Shown in pieces: positions 20,295 to 31,028 of a stretch of 64,000 nt of DNA; position 1 is the stretch's first letter, and every line of letters begins with the position of its first letter. A model generated the notes under the pieces. The model did no database searches, was not told the DNA's origin, and worked only from the letters and a program-made list of their open reading frames with translations. The position numbers and the translations under genes were made by a program. The stretch spans positions 31,368,778 through 31,432,777 of the forward strand of contig OZ024876.1 in assembly GCA_964017185.1 (NCBI GenBank). Reading direction: 5' to 3'. The stretch comes from Rugalucina vietnamica (lineage: Eukaryota > Mollusca > Bivalvia > Lucinida > Lucinidae).

Positions 20295-21000
20295 GCTGGC
20301 GTTAAAGTACATGGAATTTTACGAACACATGGGGACCCATATCGACGCTCCCTACCACTTCGCTGCACACGGCCAAAAGCTTCACGAGATCCCTCCAGAA
20401 CGCCTGATAGGTCCGGGTGTGGTTATTGACGTGTCTGACAAGGCGAGGGATGATCCAAACTACGCCGTGTCAGTCCTAGATCTGATCGAGTACGAGAAAA
20501 AATATGGCCGAATCCCACCTAGAGCAATTGTAATAATGAATTCTGGCTGGGGCAAAAAGTACCCCGACCCTCAACTGGTTTTCGGCACTAAGACACCGCT
20601 TGATGTTCTTACGTTCAACTTCCCAGGTTGGAGTTACGACGCTTGTAAATTCCTTCTTGAAGAGCGACAGGTGGGCGTGGTCGGTGTAGACACGCCCTCT
20701 ACCGACCCAGCAAAGGTCACGCGTGATCCGTACGGATTCAACTACCCCTGCCACATGTACCTACAACCTGCAGAGGTCCCTCTTCTGGAGTACGTTGCCC
20801 ATCTTGACGACGTCCCTAAGAACGGTACCACAATGTTCCTGGGAGCCATCAAGTCCAGAGATGGTACCGGAGGGCCAACAAGGATATTCGCCATCATTGA
20901 GCCAAACCCTTGCGATCAGAAGACCGGTGGAGCGGAGCCTAGCAGTGGCACTGCCTTTTATGGCTTTGTATTACTTTGCTTCCGTCTGTTCTTATTGTAA
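20295..21000 (+). CDS. Cyclase-family hydrolase, exon 2 with metal-binding core and C-terminal tail
   Basis: The exon begins after TTTGTTTCAG and its first base completes the Trp70 codon split by the intron, giving a 304-residue protein with exon 1 (915 coding bases). The metal-binding and catalytic motif HMGTHIDAPYH is at residues 81-91 (His81, His85, Asp87, His91). VGVDTPSTD and FGTKTP follow, as in family members that hydrolyse N-formylkynurenine or isatin-like amides using Mn or Zn. The last 15-20 residues (AFYGFVLLCFRLFLL after a GGAEPSSG stretch) are hydrophobic, so a GPI anchor or single C-terminal membrane segment is likely. Substrate is inferred only to family level. The stop is TAA at 20998-21000. 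Confidence 0.9.
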
Positions 21001-21029
21001 ATATGCTGGATGATTCTGCACATGACGTA

Positions 21030-21035
21030 AATAAA
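21030..21035 (+). promoter_or_regulatory. Polyadenylation signal of the cyclase gene
   Basis: AATAAA 30 bases after the stop codon, the nearest canonical signal. Cleavage is expected about 15-25 bases downstream, giving a very short 3' UTR. Confidence 0.6.
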
Positions 21036-21301
21036 CGAGAGACCACAGACAATGAAGTCAATTTCCAACGGTAATTGACAAAAAAACACATTACGATTTT
21101 CACATAGCTTCTAATGTACCTACAGTGTTTGCAAGCTCCAAAACTCGTAGTACCAGCATCAAGATTTTGACAGGTTCTCTGTTAAAATTACCCAAATGGT
21201 AGAAGTTCAGAAGAACTTCAGGCTTTCTTGAATTACTGTTGGTCCTCTCACTTTTATCAAGCACTTTTAATCCCTTGAACTTCCTAAGAAAAACCTTACG
21301 T

Positions 21302-21690
21302 ATACGAGGTGTGATCAGAAAGTTCTAAGCCTCAAGAGTTTGTGATTACCAGGGAATGAAAATCTGGTGATTACTTTTCAATATAATCCCCCTTCAGCCC
21401 ATCTCTGTTCGAGCTTGCTTATCCCTTCCAAATAAAAGTCCTTTTCCTGGTCCTCCAAATACTCATTCACTGCCGCTATGACGCCTTCATTGCTTCTAAA
21501 CTGTGTTCCACAAGGTTGGATTTCAACTTTGGGAACAGATAGAATTCAAAAGGTGCCATTTCTGGAAAATATGGGGGGGTGAGGAAGGACTTCGAATCCG
21601 CATTCAGTCGCAGCAGTCATGGCGACTTGCGACGTGTGAGCAGGCGCATTGTCCTGCAAGAGTCAATTTCCTCTCCTCTTTCTTGCAAGG
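21302..21690 (-). mobile_element. mariner transposon fragment, decayed
   Basis: The terminal repeat ATACGAGGTGTGATCAGAAAG lies at the plus-strand left end. The minus strand reads DNAPAHTSQVAM (codons at about 21620-21653), the second catalytic Asp region of mariner transposases, and then the PP-Y..P-MAP---YLFPKLK block. An extra base in a run of seven G/C (about 21573-21579) and a further shift near 21480 break the frame. The third catalytic Asp (usual PSD) reads as Glu. The 5' part of the gene is absent, replaced by another repeat at 21690. Confidence 0.8.
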
Positions 21691-21835
21691 CGAGGCGGTT
21701 CTAACGAGTACCCACCATCTATGTTTTGGAGCAAAAATAAGAAAAATAGGCATATCCCTGCAAACCCCAGTTTTTTCATATAAAAGTGGGGTATAAGGGG
21801 GTATTTATTTCACGGACATGTTTTCCTGGTGAATT
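21688..21835. repeat. GTGGGTAC/GTGGGGT repeat, copy 3
   Basis: AGGCGGTTCTAACGAGTACCC followed by TTTTGGAGCAAAAATAAG and AAAAGTGGGGTATAAGGGGG corresponds to 19005-19135. It abuts the mariner fragment, so one inserted in or recombined with the other. Confidence 0.65.
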
Positions 21836-22328
21836 AGAATCTCCAATACATTTATCTATAATTTTTGCTTATTAATCGAGGTAATATGGTCAGAGAAAAT
21901 CAATATTAGCAGAAATTCTTGAAAATTAGCCATGAAAATACTAAAAAATTTGTGTTTGAAATGCATAAATAACGATTTCTGTTAATAAGTGTACCCTGAA
22001 AATTAGTGCAGAATGTGCACAATTTAATTAGCTTTCCAACAGCATTTATTGTATCGACACAATATTTCAACTAAAACAGAAGTATCGCAAACAAAAACTG
22101 TACCGTTGGATTGCATTTTTTTTCTATTTGTTGTAGATTTCATATCGTTATTAAAAGGGTTCAACTTTGTTAAATTAAAATAATTTTATGATAATATTAT
22201 TATCTACAGTATTTTCTTTGTTATAATATCTAAAATTAAAATTCAGTTTACTTGAATGTACCACTAATTTGCTTTTAATTGCACACAGATTAGCTATGCT
22301 TTCACAAAGTTTTACTGACAAATCAATT
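21836..22328. other. AT-rich intergenic, no gene seen
   Basis: Low-complexity AT sequence without recognised features. TTTTAATTGCACACAG near 22273-22288 could be a splice acceptor for the block that follows. Confidence 0.45.
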
Positions 22329-22412
22329 ACACACCGTATTAGCGACAATGTGGAACGCACTGTACGATCGAAGAACGCCGACTTTTTTGATAGGCCAGTG
22401 TTGCGGGTAAGG
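22329..22412 (+). repeat. Exon-like 80 bp block ending in a splice-donor consensus, copy 1
   Basis: CACACCGTATTAGCGACAAT through GCCAGTGTTGCGG|GTAAGG is the inverse complement of blocks at 28752-28832 and 31048-31128 (about 90% identical by eye). It can be read as one exon (HRISDNVERTVRSKNADFF), but the differences between copies are nearly all replacement changes in that frame, so coding function is not supported. Confidence 0.55.
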
Positions 22413-23305
22413 CTATTATTTCATTTTTCCATTGGAACTGAGGACGTGTCAGCATAGGTGAGTATGCCATTAGTTTAAGGCAATGTTCAAGACGTCCCTT
22501 TATTTTTCCTGTCCTAAAATTCCACGTCTGAATCTGGAAAATAATAGCTTTCTCTCGGTTTCGTCCCTCTTTGAACACAAAACTAACAAATATGCTTGAT
22601 TACGTGTCTTCTTTGATATGTTTCAATCGTTTACGAGGCAGAAATATAAAATTAGATCCTTTATGCGTATTCTGTGTGCATTAAATAGGTTTCATCTTAT
22701 ATGCATACGGCAGAAAGTTCGTATAGGTAATAGTCAAGGTGTGAGTCGATATTCACTATAAGATAAATAGGGCAATATTACAGTTTTAATAAATAACTTT
22801 TGCAAAATCATAAATATCTTTAAGGTGCAAATGGTTTCAAATAGACAAAATATTCAGCTTTAATATGCTGTTTTTATAATTAAGATAGCATAATTAAAAA
22901 TTAGTTTTTATGCGTGCATCGTCTAGGCACTATTAAAATGATTAAACAAATAGAAAAAATGCCGAAATTAGGAAAGTGTTCAGTCTTTCTATCTGCCGTT
23001 TTAACTATTATTCACAAACATATCATTAAGGTGCAAACGGATGCATATTATAGAGTTTTTATATTTTCATATGATATAATTTTCATAAACATGACATAAA
23101 AAGAAATTGGTCTTTATGCCTTAGGTATCCAAAAGTTTAAATTTTATGTTTTTGTCGTTTATGCTCGGGTTTTTCCGTAAATCTTACGGAACATCACGGC
23201 TTACCTGTCGGTTATAGTACTTTATTGAATAACTGTTGAATCTTGGACTCGGGTGTATAAATTATGAAACCCGGACAGAGTCACTTTATCAATTCAATGC
23301 ACGAC

Positions 23306-23306
<1 letters not shown>
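22413..23306. other. Intergenic, no gene seen
   Basis: AT-rich sequence with no domain or repeat that I can name. Confidence 0.5.
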
Positions 23307-23341
<35 letters not shown>

Positions 23342-23362
23342 ATGAATAAATGAATAAATAAA
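23307..23362. repeat. (AAAT)n microsatellite
   Basis: AAAT units with two AATG interruptions near the right end. Confidence 0.95.
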
Positions 23363-23461
23363 TTCTATGTTGCGTATGGATCCAGAATAAAGGCATTAAG
23401 TCAGAGAGCAAATAGATATGTAAAAATACTTTCCAAATACGGACATTATAAACCGCATATT

Positions 23462-23522
23462 AAGAAAGAAAGAAAGAAAGAAAAAAAGAAAAAAAGAAAG
23501 AAAGAAAAAGAAAAGAAAAGAA

Positions 23523-23582
<60 letters not shown>
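23462..23582. repeat. (GAAA)n microsatellite
   Basis: About 120 bases of GAAA units, impure in the left half and nearly perfect in the right half. Confidence 0.97.
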
Positions 23583-24050
23583 ATTTTGCGAATATAAAAA
23601 AAAATCCGTCGATCCGTGGATCAAACAATAATTATCACTAAGATAAGAAAAATGGAAAGGCATAGTCCGCAAGATAATTATTTCCATGAATCAAATATTA
23701 AGCAATTTCAACAAATGACATTGTTTAATGTGTTTCATGTTCGGCTAGCTTCGAGGCCTTTCAAGAAGTCGATAAGAACAAAAGTTGTTTGGTCATGGTT
23801 AGTTACATGAAAGACCTACTCATTTGGAATATGTTACCGAATGAGATCATAATTTATATATAAATTAAGAAGGTGTTAAGATTTCGTTAATAAAAATTAA
23901 AAGACTCAAATATTGCATATAAAATGATTACATTAAAATCACAATCGCTGTACAAATAAAATATGACACAGTCGTTGACGGTAGCTTTACTCAACGAAGC
24001 ATCTCGAGTTTTGCCACCTACTGGAGTTTGCTTTGATAAGTACTGAAATT
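23583..24050. other. Intergenic, no gene seen
   Basis: No recognised repeat or coding segment. Confidence 0.5.
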
Positions 24051-24281
24051 TGAGCCGCCGCATCAGAAACCCCAAAATTGCTTAGGCGAAAACAAACGCG
24101 CGGATCAGCTGTGCAGTAATTGCACAGATGATCAGTGTCTTTGTTTCGCTACACAGACAGTACAACACCACTTTTAACTAAATCCGAAATTTCAAGCATT
24201 TAGCCTTTTACTTTGGCTGTACAGCATGTTTTGTGTCGGACATGGTCAGAAACCCAGATTGTTTTCTCACGCATCGGCTCA
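24051..24281 (-). mobile_element. Hairpin MITE (GAGCCGCC family), complete copy
   Basis: TGAGCCGCCGCATCAGAAAC at the left and TTTTCTCACGCATCGGCTCA at the right, with the GCTGTGCAGTAATTGCACAG hairpin tip. The arms carry a few unpaired changes. Confidence 0.8.
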
Positions 24282-24934
24282 TATCGGCGCGTGTCTGTTT
24301 GAATTTATAGTGTATATGATACTTTGGCAATGGAGAACGCCAATGGTAGGAATCACAGAACGCCAAAATTAAATATATTGGGCAATCTAGGAACAATTTA
24401 GTTCTGATGCGTTTCACTCCATTTTTTGCTCTTTCTAAGTGGCTATTTAAGTCTGTAGTCTGTTAATTATTTAAATTAAAATAATAATAAAGCTTCTTGA
24501 CTATATCAGAGTTTGGTCCAAACTACGTTTGTACAAAATTATACATGTATTCTCTATAGACGGATCCATTGATATTTTTTTCTGTTCTCCAAGCGCATGC
24601 TCACATTCGCATGCCTTGTGAGAGCCAGGGACTAATTTCCCTCCAGACGCAACCCCTGGTGAAGTTTTTCAATATGGGGTGTCACCAGTAAACCATTTTA
24701 AAAGTTTGATTAGCTAAAATTGTGCATGGTTAAATTGTATTCTCGTCTGTTGATACGCGTAACGTTGAATTACACGAAAATGCCTACATGTAGAACAAGA
24801 CTTTATTCTTCAATTATGACCTAGCCTCGCTTGAAAAATTCTCGACTGCGGCGCCCCCTTCGCATTATGCTCAAGAATGGTCATACCGATTGCGAATCCT
24901 ACCCAAACAAGTAAGGCCTCGCACAAGTGATCTT
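24282..24934. other. Intergenic, upstream of the RT fragment
   Basis: No recognised gene. The last part (from about 24830) may be decayed sequence of the same retroelement. Confidence 0.4.
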
Positions 24935-25392
24935 CTTATGGTGTATACATTTCGCAACTTATTAGGTTTGCTAGAGTCTGCAATCATGTTACAGACTTCA
25001 ACGCTCGAAATAAATCTTTAACGGCCAAACTTCTCCAACAGGGCTATCGGTATCATAAACTTCGAAAAACCTTTTCTAAATTTTATCGTAGACACTATGA
25101 ATTAATTTCCAAATATAATGTTGGGTTAAAGACGCTTTTAAGTGAGGGTCTTTCGGAACCAGAATTTTATGGTGACTTGGTTTACAAATTTAAGAAACTT
25201 ATAGGAAGTAATGATTTTTCTTTTCAGTTTAGAAAAATCATAACACGTTACAGACGTATAGGTTATAACTTGAATGTTATGCGACAGTCTGCGTGCTTAG
25301 TTTTTAACCCAATCACGGTTGATAACTGTGCTGCCTTCTTTAATTGTACGCCGGTGGGTCGGGCGTCAGACTCTATGATGGCCCCGACTTAA
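24935..25392 (+). mobile_element. Retroelement reverse-transcriptase C-terminal fragment (fossil)
   Basis: An open stretch encodes YGVYISQLIRFARVCNHV near its start, GYRYHKLRKTFSKFYRRH, EFYGDLVYKFKKLIG and a terminal FNCTPVGRASDSM. I associate this order with the end of a widespread invertebrate reverse transcriptase of uncertain (LINE-like or Penelope-like) affiliation. The catalytic palm part is missing, so the copy is truncated at the 5' side. Its 3' flank to about 26050 may be the element's own tail. Treated as a fossil. Confidence 0.6.
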
Positions 25393-26462
25393 AGCTATTC
25401 ATTTTAGTTGGTTGGGGCCGGAGCTTCTTGTCTGTTGCTTGGCCCACCGGGGTCCAACTGATGTTTTTCTTTAGCTCCGGAGTTAGTAAGTTATTTGGCG
25501 CCCAGGGATCTCCATCGTCGGGCAGCTTACTGAATCTGTGAGTCCTGGTTTTTGATTCATCAGGATGTTTATCATGATTTATTTGTTTGTTCTTGATGAT
25601 TCATTTACTAGTTAGAGATTCACCACCAGGATCGAAGAACTAACTAAATGTTATGAACCACTGCAGAAGCTGAGGGTGAGGTTACGGCCGTGTAAAATCG
25701 ATTTAATTTGTGTTACTGATCGTTCCAAGTCGATACTTCTGTGGTGGTTCTTTTTGTTTTATGTCTTGGTGTTTAAAATATTTTCGTGCTGTTAGCGCCT
25801 TATGTATGTTTGCATATTTTTAGTTAAGTTAAGGTAACTGAGTGGCCACCTATTGGGAAAATAGCTGCTCATTCGGCTTACGAAATGTTTTCATGGTATA
25901 AGTACCTGGTTGTTAGTTTGGTTTTTTCCCACCTTGGTTTTTGGAGTGGGAGTCTTTTTCTGATTGCGCCTTTTCCTGATCTTTGCCTACTTGTACTTTT
26001 TAGTCTTTGCATGTATGTAAAATCTAGTTTTCATTTAATATAAGAGATACCGTATTATTCCTGGTTTTACATGTCTTTCTGCTCCCAAAGTAAAAGACAA
26101 AACAAAATGCTAGTAAAATGTGTCAATATTTCTGATTATTCCCACATGAGCATTATAAAGCGAGCATTAGCACAACCCATCTGCGGTTTCATTTATACAT
26201 ATATAATGCAGATTTTTTGGTATATCAGAACAGGTTAAGTACCAGCTTCATCAAAAATGCACCAAAAATAAAAACTTTTTCCATGGGAACAAACCGTAGC
26301 TAGGCTTTGTAAGTGTGCGGCGCTCCCATTCGAATCTTCGCTCCTGAAATGATCCCACTTTCCGGACCCCATCCCCAGCGTGGCTACGCACAAGTCATCT
26401 TTGTCTGTTGCTTGTTCATATTTAGGTTTGAAGTCCCGGTCAACAAATTTTCAGTCATGTGT

Positions 26463-26465
<3 letters not shown>
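25393..26465. other. Possible 3' tail of the retroelement, then intergenic
   Basis: T- and G-rich non-coding sequence follows the RT stop. No clear tail, polyadenylation signal or target duplication fixes the end. Confidence 0.35.

Positions 26466-26501
<36 letters not shown>
26466..26501. repeat. (CT)n microsatellite
   Basis: Eighteen CT units. Confidence 0.97.
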
Positions 26502-26505
<4 letters not shown>

Positions 26506-27970
26506 TGTGTTATTTGTTTTCTAACGCGAAAACAGAGCATGTACATTACACATATAATTATATCAAATAACAGTACCACGTAGGTACTATGCATGACTTA
26601 CATCACGAAACGATGCGTTTTTGCCGCTTTAACAGCTTATTTTACGTCATTTTAGGGTTTTTAAGATTTAGTTCATAGATTGCCAAACAAGGCGTTCACA
26701 GATTGCAGTCTCATCCATGAAAAGGCGTTCTCGATTGCATTTTTTACTTACCACTCCTTTCTTAAATCGTACATAGCTCGGCCAAACTTTTAAACTGCGT
26801 GGTGAAACTTGGGTGATGTGTAGGGAAGATATTCAAATGTTTTATGGACTAGCCGCTTTTTAATATCATATTTATAACTAGAGCATATACATCATTAAGC
26901 CGACTTTTACCTGTAGATAGTGCAAAAAAGAAAGTTCAAATGGATGTCATGGCCTTGATAAATGGAAATCTAAAACAACTACTGCACAGAACATAACATT
27001 AATTATTCGACAATAGCTATGTGAAGTCATTTTGAATCATACTATTGACGTTACGCACAATGTCGACGTCCGCCACATATGCGTACACTTTTATCACTGT
27101 GGATTTTCTTTTTATATATCAAATATGAGAGTGTCATACACTAGCATGCCCAGGGGACTTTTCTTTCATATCAGCCCCAACTTTGTGGTTTTTATTTCAT
27201 GTCACCAACGCTTTACTTGAACAAAAACAACTGAAACATCACTGAAACTATCGTGTAAGATGTAACATTTTTCGATCTATTTCAAGCTTTACCCATTTTT
27301 ATGGTGCCTTTTCCCGTAAAACGTGATGCATGATAAGACTCGATGTCATTTAATGTGCTGAGAAAGAAAGGAGGAAAACAATGAAGAAATAAAAAAAAAT
27401 ATTGTGGCGGAACACAAGTGGCGAAAACGTAAATTTTTATATTTCGGTTCGGGCGCTTATGCATTTTTAATGTAGCGCAGGGAGTTAGCATGTTATTTTG
27501 AAAAAAAAATCTTTACAGGAAAACTGTTCATTTATATTCTTAAAAATGTGCGAATGTATCATTGAATTCCTGCTAGTTTATCAATGTATTTTTAACAATT
27601 GAAAATGTCTAGCCACGATGTCACAGAGCGTAAAAATTGACAAATAACAGTTCAGTCGATGTGTTTGAACTACTGTAGTGCGCATGCTCTTTGAAATATA
27701 TTAATTTCAATGTCAGCCCGTAGGAGTTCTTTGAAAAAGCTGTCTGTTGATGTACAGCTTAATGTTTTGTGATGCGTAGCTGATTTAGAGCAGAAAATTA
27801 TAAATGTCTAGCCACGATGTCACACGTGCACAAACGACGTCAATGACGTCCTATGTCGATCTACGTTAACTGGTCTGAGAAAACACTTTTCTTCATGCCG
27901 AGGCTTAATTGCGCTAGGTTTCCAGCAAAATTATTATGGGTTCAGTACAAAACAAGCAAATTCAGAGAAT
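26502..27970. other. Intergenic, no gene seen
   Basis: The 20-base word ATGTCTAGCCACGATGTCAC occurs twice, at about 27605 and 27804, roughly 200 bases apart, a possible tandem-duplication remnant. Nothing else is recognised. Confidence 0.45.
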
Positions 27971-28058
27971 TTATGTCCCCCGCCTTGATTGCTTAGTTAC
28001 ACAAATATAATCTGAGAATAACGCATATTCAAACCACATTCATTTTCTCAGTGTAAAC

Positions 28059-28109
<51 letters not shown>

Positions 28110-28559
28110 GACTGAGTTCAAATTGCGAAAAAAATATTAAAAATAAACTGAGGATTATAAATTATCCGAATTACATGCATATCTTCAAAGCATGGCAAAG
28201 GGATATGTAAAGTTTCAAAAGAATCGGAATAAAAAATGTAGGAGGAGTAGCGCACACAAGGTACCCATTGTCAATTCACTTTCATTGTCAAAATACCCGA
28301 AAAATGACTAAGTTCAAATTGCGAAAAAAGTGCAAAACATTAATCTGAGGATTATATCCAAACTACATGCATATCTTCAAAGCATGGTCAAGACATCTGT
28401 AAAGTTTCAAAAGTGTCGGAATTAAACTGTAGGAGGAGTTGCACACACAAGGTAGGCCTACATACTGCTATACGGGGACGGAAGGACAGAGGGACGTAAT
28501 GACGGAAAGCCGAAAACTATGTCCAAACGCTTTTCTTCGAAAAGGCGGGGGACGATAAA
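27971..28559. mobile_element. MITE with GTCCCCCGCC ends and internal direct repeats
   Basis: TTATGTCCCCCGCC at the left and GGCGGGGGACGATAAA at the right form inverted ends. Between them a unit of about 190 bases, including TTCAAATTGCGAAAAAA, ATGCATATCTTCAAAGCATG and GTAGGAGGAGT, occurs twice (from about 28116 and 28304). A run of 48 adenines lies at 28061-28108. I recognise this repeat type from bivalves; no transposase is present. Confidence 0.65.
28061..28108. repeat. Poly(A) run of 48
   Basis: An uninterrupted A48 within the preceding element. It is internal, so it is not a retroelement tail in this position unless an insertion is hidden there. Confidence 0.95.
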
Positions 28560-28732
28560 ACTGGGACTTGTTTATGAAATGTATAAGGTTTTTTACCTAA
28601 CCACTAGCATCGTGTCTGAAGCCGAAGAATGGTAAAAACTTCGGTGTAACAATTTTTGCTAAATTGACGTCTTTTTGACGTTACGCAGTGGTACGCAAGA
28701 GCGGACGTCACGTCATTGTTATCTAATGTAAA

Positions 28733-29379
28733 CAGATCAATTTAAGTGTCTTACCTGCAACACTGGCCTATCGAAAAGGCCGGCGTTCTTCGATCGTATA
28801 GTGCGTTCCACATTGCCGCTAATACGGTGTGAATTAGGGATTATTGATTTTACGGTTTACCTGGGCCCAAAATTATAATCCTGCCTTGAAGTTAAGGAAG
28901 ACCTTAGTTAAGGTGGCGAATTTCAGCATCCAAAAAGATGCGGCTCAAGTACTAAAGGTGTTTGTAGTTCCGACAGCAGAAAGAAATTATTTCGCATTTC
29001 AGAAAAAATTAAATTGCGCCTTTGATGCAGGAAAAAATTACTACGCTGCGCCGTCATTAGCATTGTATGTTTGAATCATATGAACAGGTATGAAGGTTAG
29101 ACAGGTAAAAGAAATTATTGCGCATTTCAGAAAGAAATATTGCGCCACAGTTGGCGGAAAAATTACTACGTTGCACTGTCATTAGCCTAGTATATGGCTG
29201 AATCATAGAATCGGATATTATGCTTGTAGAGAAGTAGACAGGTAGACAGTTCGGCAGGTAGACAGTTCGCCAGTAGACAGATAGGTTGGCAGTAGACAAT
29301 TGGACAGGTCGGCAGGTAGACAAGTAAACAATTAGACAGGTCGACAGTTAGACAGTTCGGCAGGTAGACAGACAGTTGG
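28733..29379. repeat. Direct duplication flanking minisatellite, left copy
   Basis: It runs from CAGATCAATTTAAGTGTCTT to GGCAGGTAGACAGACAGTTGG and matches 31029-31660 with small gaps. It includes the exon-like block (28752-28832), the CCTGGGCCCAAAATT inverted-repeat arm (28857-28917) and the first GACAG units. Confidence 0.88.
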
Positions 29380-30080
29380 TGGGAAAAATTAAGGAAGTAG
29401 ACAGGTAGACAGTTAGGCAGGTAGACAATTCGTATATTGTACATATTGGACTGGTCGGCAGTTAGACAGGTAGACAGTTTGTTTATTGTACATATTGGTT
29501 GGAAAGATGTAGGGAATTAGACAGGTAGACAGATCTACAGTTAAACAGGTCGACAGTCGGCAGGTAGACAGTTAGACAGGTCGGCAGTCAGCTGGTCTAA
29601 ATGTCGGCAGTTGGACAGGTCGTCAGTTAGACAGTTCGTATATTGTACATATCGCCGGGAACAATGTAGGAAAGTAGACAGGTAGACAGTTCGGCAGGTA
29701 GACAGTTAGACAGGTCGGCAGTTAGACAGTCGACTGGTCTTTAGGTCGGCAGTTGGACAGGTCGGCAGTTAGACAGGTCGGCAGTTAGACAGGTAGACAG
29801 TTCGTATATTGTACATATCGGCGAGAAAAATAAAGCGTAGTAGACAGGCTGTCAGGTCGGCAGGTAGACAGGTCAGCAGTTAGACAGTTCGACATGTAGA
29901 CAGTTAGGTCGATGGGAAAATGTAGGGAAGTAGACAGTTAGACAGTTCGGCAGGTAGACAGTTAGACAGGTCGGCAGTTAGACAGTCTGCTGGTTTAAAG
30001 GTTGGCAGTTGGACAGGTCGGCAGTTAGACAGGTAGACAGTTCGTATATTGTATATATCGACGGGAAAAATGAAGGGAAC
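29225..30080 (+). repeat. GTAGACAGTTCGGCAG minisatellite array, plus-strand orientation
   Basis: It is built from 8-base words GTAGACAG, TTAGACAG, GTCGGCAG and TTCGGCAG in variable order. Longer units are punctuated five times by TATTGTACATAT followed by GGGAAAAATG-type sequence (near 29437, 29486, 29641, 29806 and 30043), giving uneven higher-order units. The long Cys/Pro/Leu-rich frames here are translations of the repeat. Confidence 0.9.
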
Positions 30081-30204
30081 ACATTTCAGTTTCAAGTATC
30101 ATTTTCAATTAGTTCAAGTATCATTTTCGATTTTCACTGTTTCAGAAATAAGGAAATGTAATGTAATGGCTCCGTTTATTAAGTTTTTAATAAGTTAAAG
30201 ATAT

Positions 30205-30309
30205 CTGAGCATGTGCATGGCAAAACCAACAATTGAGTTTCCGACCTGGTCTGACACAAGCCAGGCTGTGCAGCGACAGATGATGGTTAGAGTCTTGAAA
30301 TTTTGGCTT
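30205..30309 (+). repeat. Hairpin MITE (GAGCCGCC family), left-arm fragment
   Basis: GGCAAAACCAACAATTGAG, TTTCCGACCTGGTCTGACAC and GAGTCTTGAAATTTTGG match the left arm of 15161-15394. Hairpin and right end are missing. Confidence 0.65.
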
Positions 30310-30654
30310 ATAGATTCTTATATACATCTTGAAGAAAAAATGCTGATATGACAGTTGTTGCAAACACTATATCGGCGCAGCAGTTGTGTCTCGAATAAGT
30401 ACTGGACACATTTCTCATGGGAAGACACATAATTTAGACAGAAGTCTAACATTTTAGGCCCGTCCCCATAAGCGGCGGAACAACTGACATTAGAAAAAAT
30501 GTGAGACGTCGTTTGACTTGCTTCGGCCATTTTACTAGGCGTCGTTTGTTTTTGGGCGTCCAAGCGTTGATGTCCACAACTTTTACGCCAAACATAACAT
30601 CTTTGTAGTATGTTTCTGAATGTTAGTACTCGGATATGTAACAAACACAGACTG

Positions 30655-31028
30655 TGTGTCCTCCTGCCGACCTGGCTACCCGCCGAAGTGTCATCTTGCC
30701 GATCTGTCTATCTGCCGACTTGTCTAACCCTCTACCGGCCGACCTTTCGTATTGCTGACCTGTTTACCTGCCTACATGTCTACCTGCCGACCTGTCTACC
30801 TGCCGACCTGTCTATCTGCCGACCTGTCTACCTGTCTATCTGTCTACCTGTCTATCTGTCTAACTGTCGATCTGTCTATCTGCCGACCTTTCCACCTGCC
30901 GAACTGTCTATCTGCCGATCTGTCTACCTGTCGATCTGTCTATCTGCCGACCTGTCTACCTGCCGACCTGTCTATCTGCCGATCTGTCTACCTGTCGATC
31001 TGTCTAGCTGTCGATATGTCTATCTAAG
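30655..31028 (-). repeat. CTGTCTACCTGCCGAC minisatellite array, inverse orientation
   Basis: The same 8-base words as the array at 29225-30080, but on the opposite strand (CTGTCTAC, CTGCCGAC, CTGTCGAT). With that array it forms an inverted pair around about 570 bases of other sequence. A 143-codon open frame here is repeat translation, not a gene. Confidence 0.9.

Noticed and set aside
20476-20754. Minus-strand 92-codon frame, and the alternative plus-strand frame 20723-21013
   Set aside because: Both overlap the well-supported cyclase exon and have no features of their own.
22269-22457. Coding exon reading HRISDNVERTVRSKNADFF
   Set aside because: Comparison with the two inverted copies shows six replacement changes against one silent change in this frame, with no homologous protein recognised. 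Kept only as an exon-like repeat block.
29225-31028. CRISPR-like array
   Set aside because: There are no constant repeats with unique spacers. The array is made only of variants of the same 8-base words, and the genome is eukaryotic.
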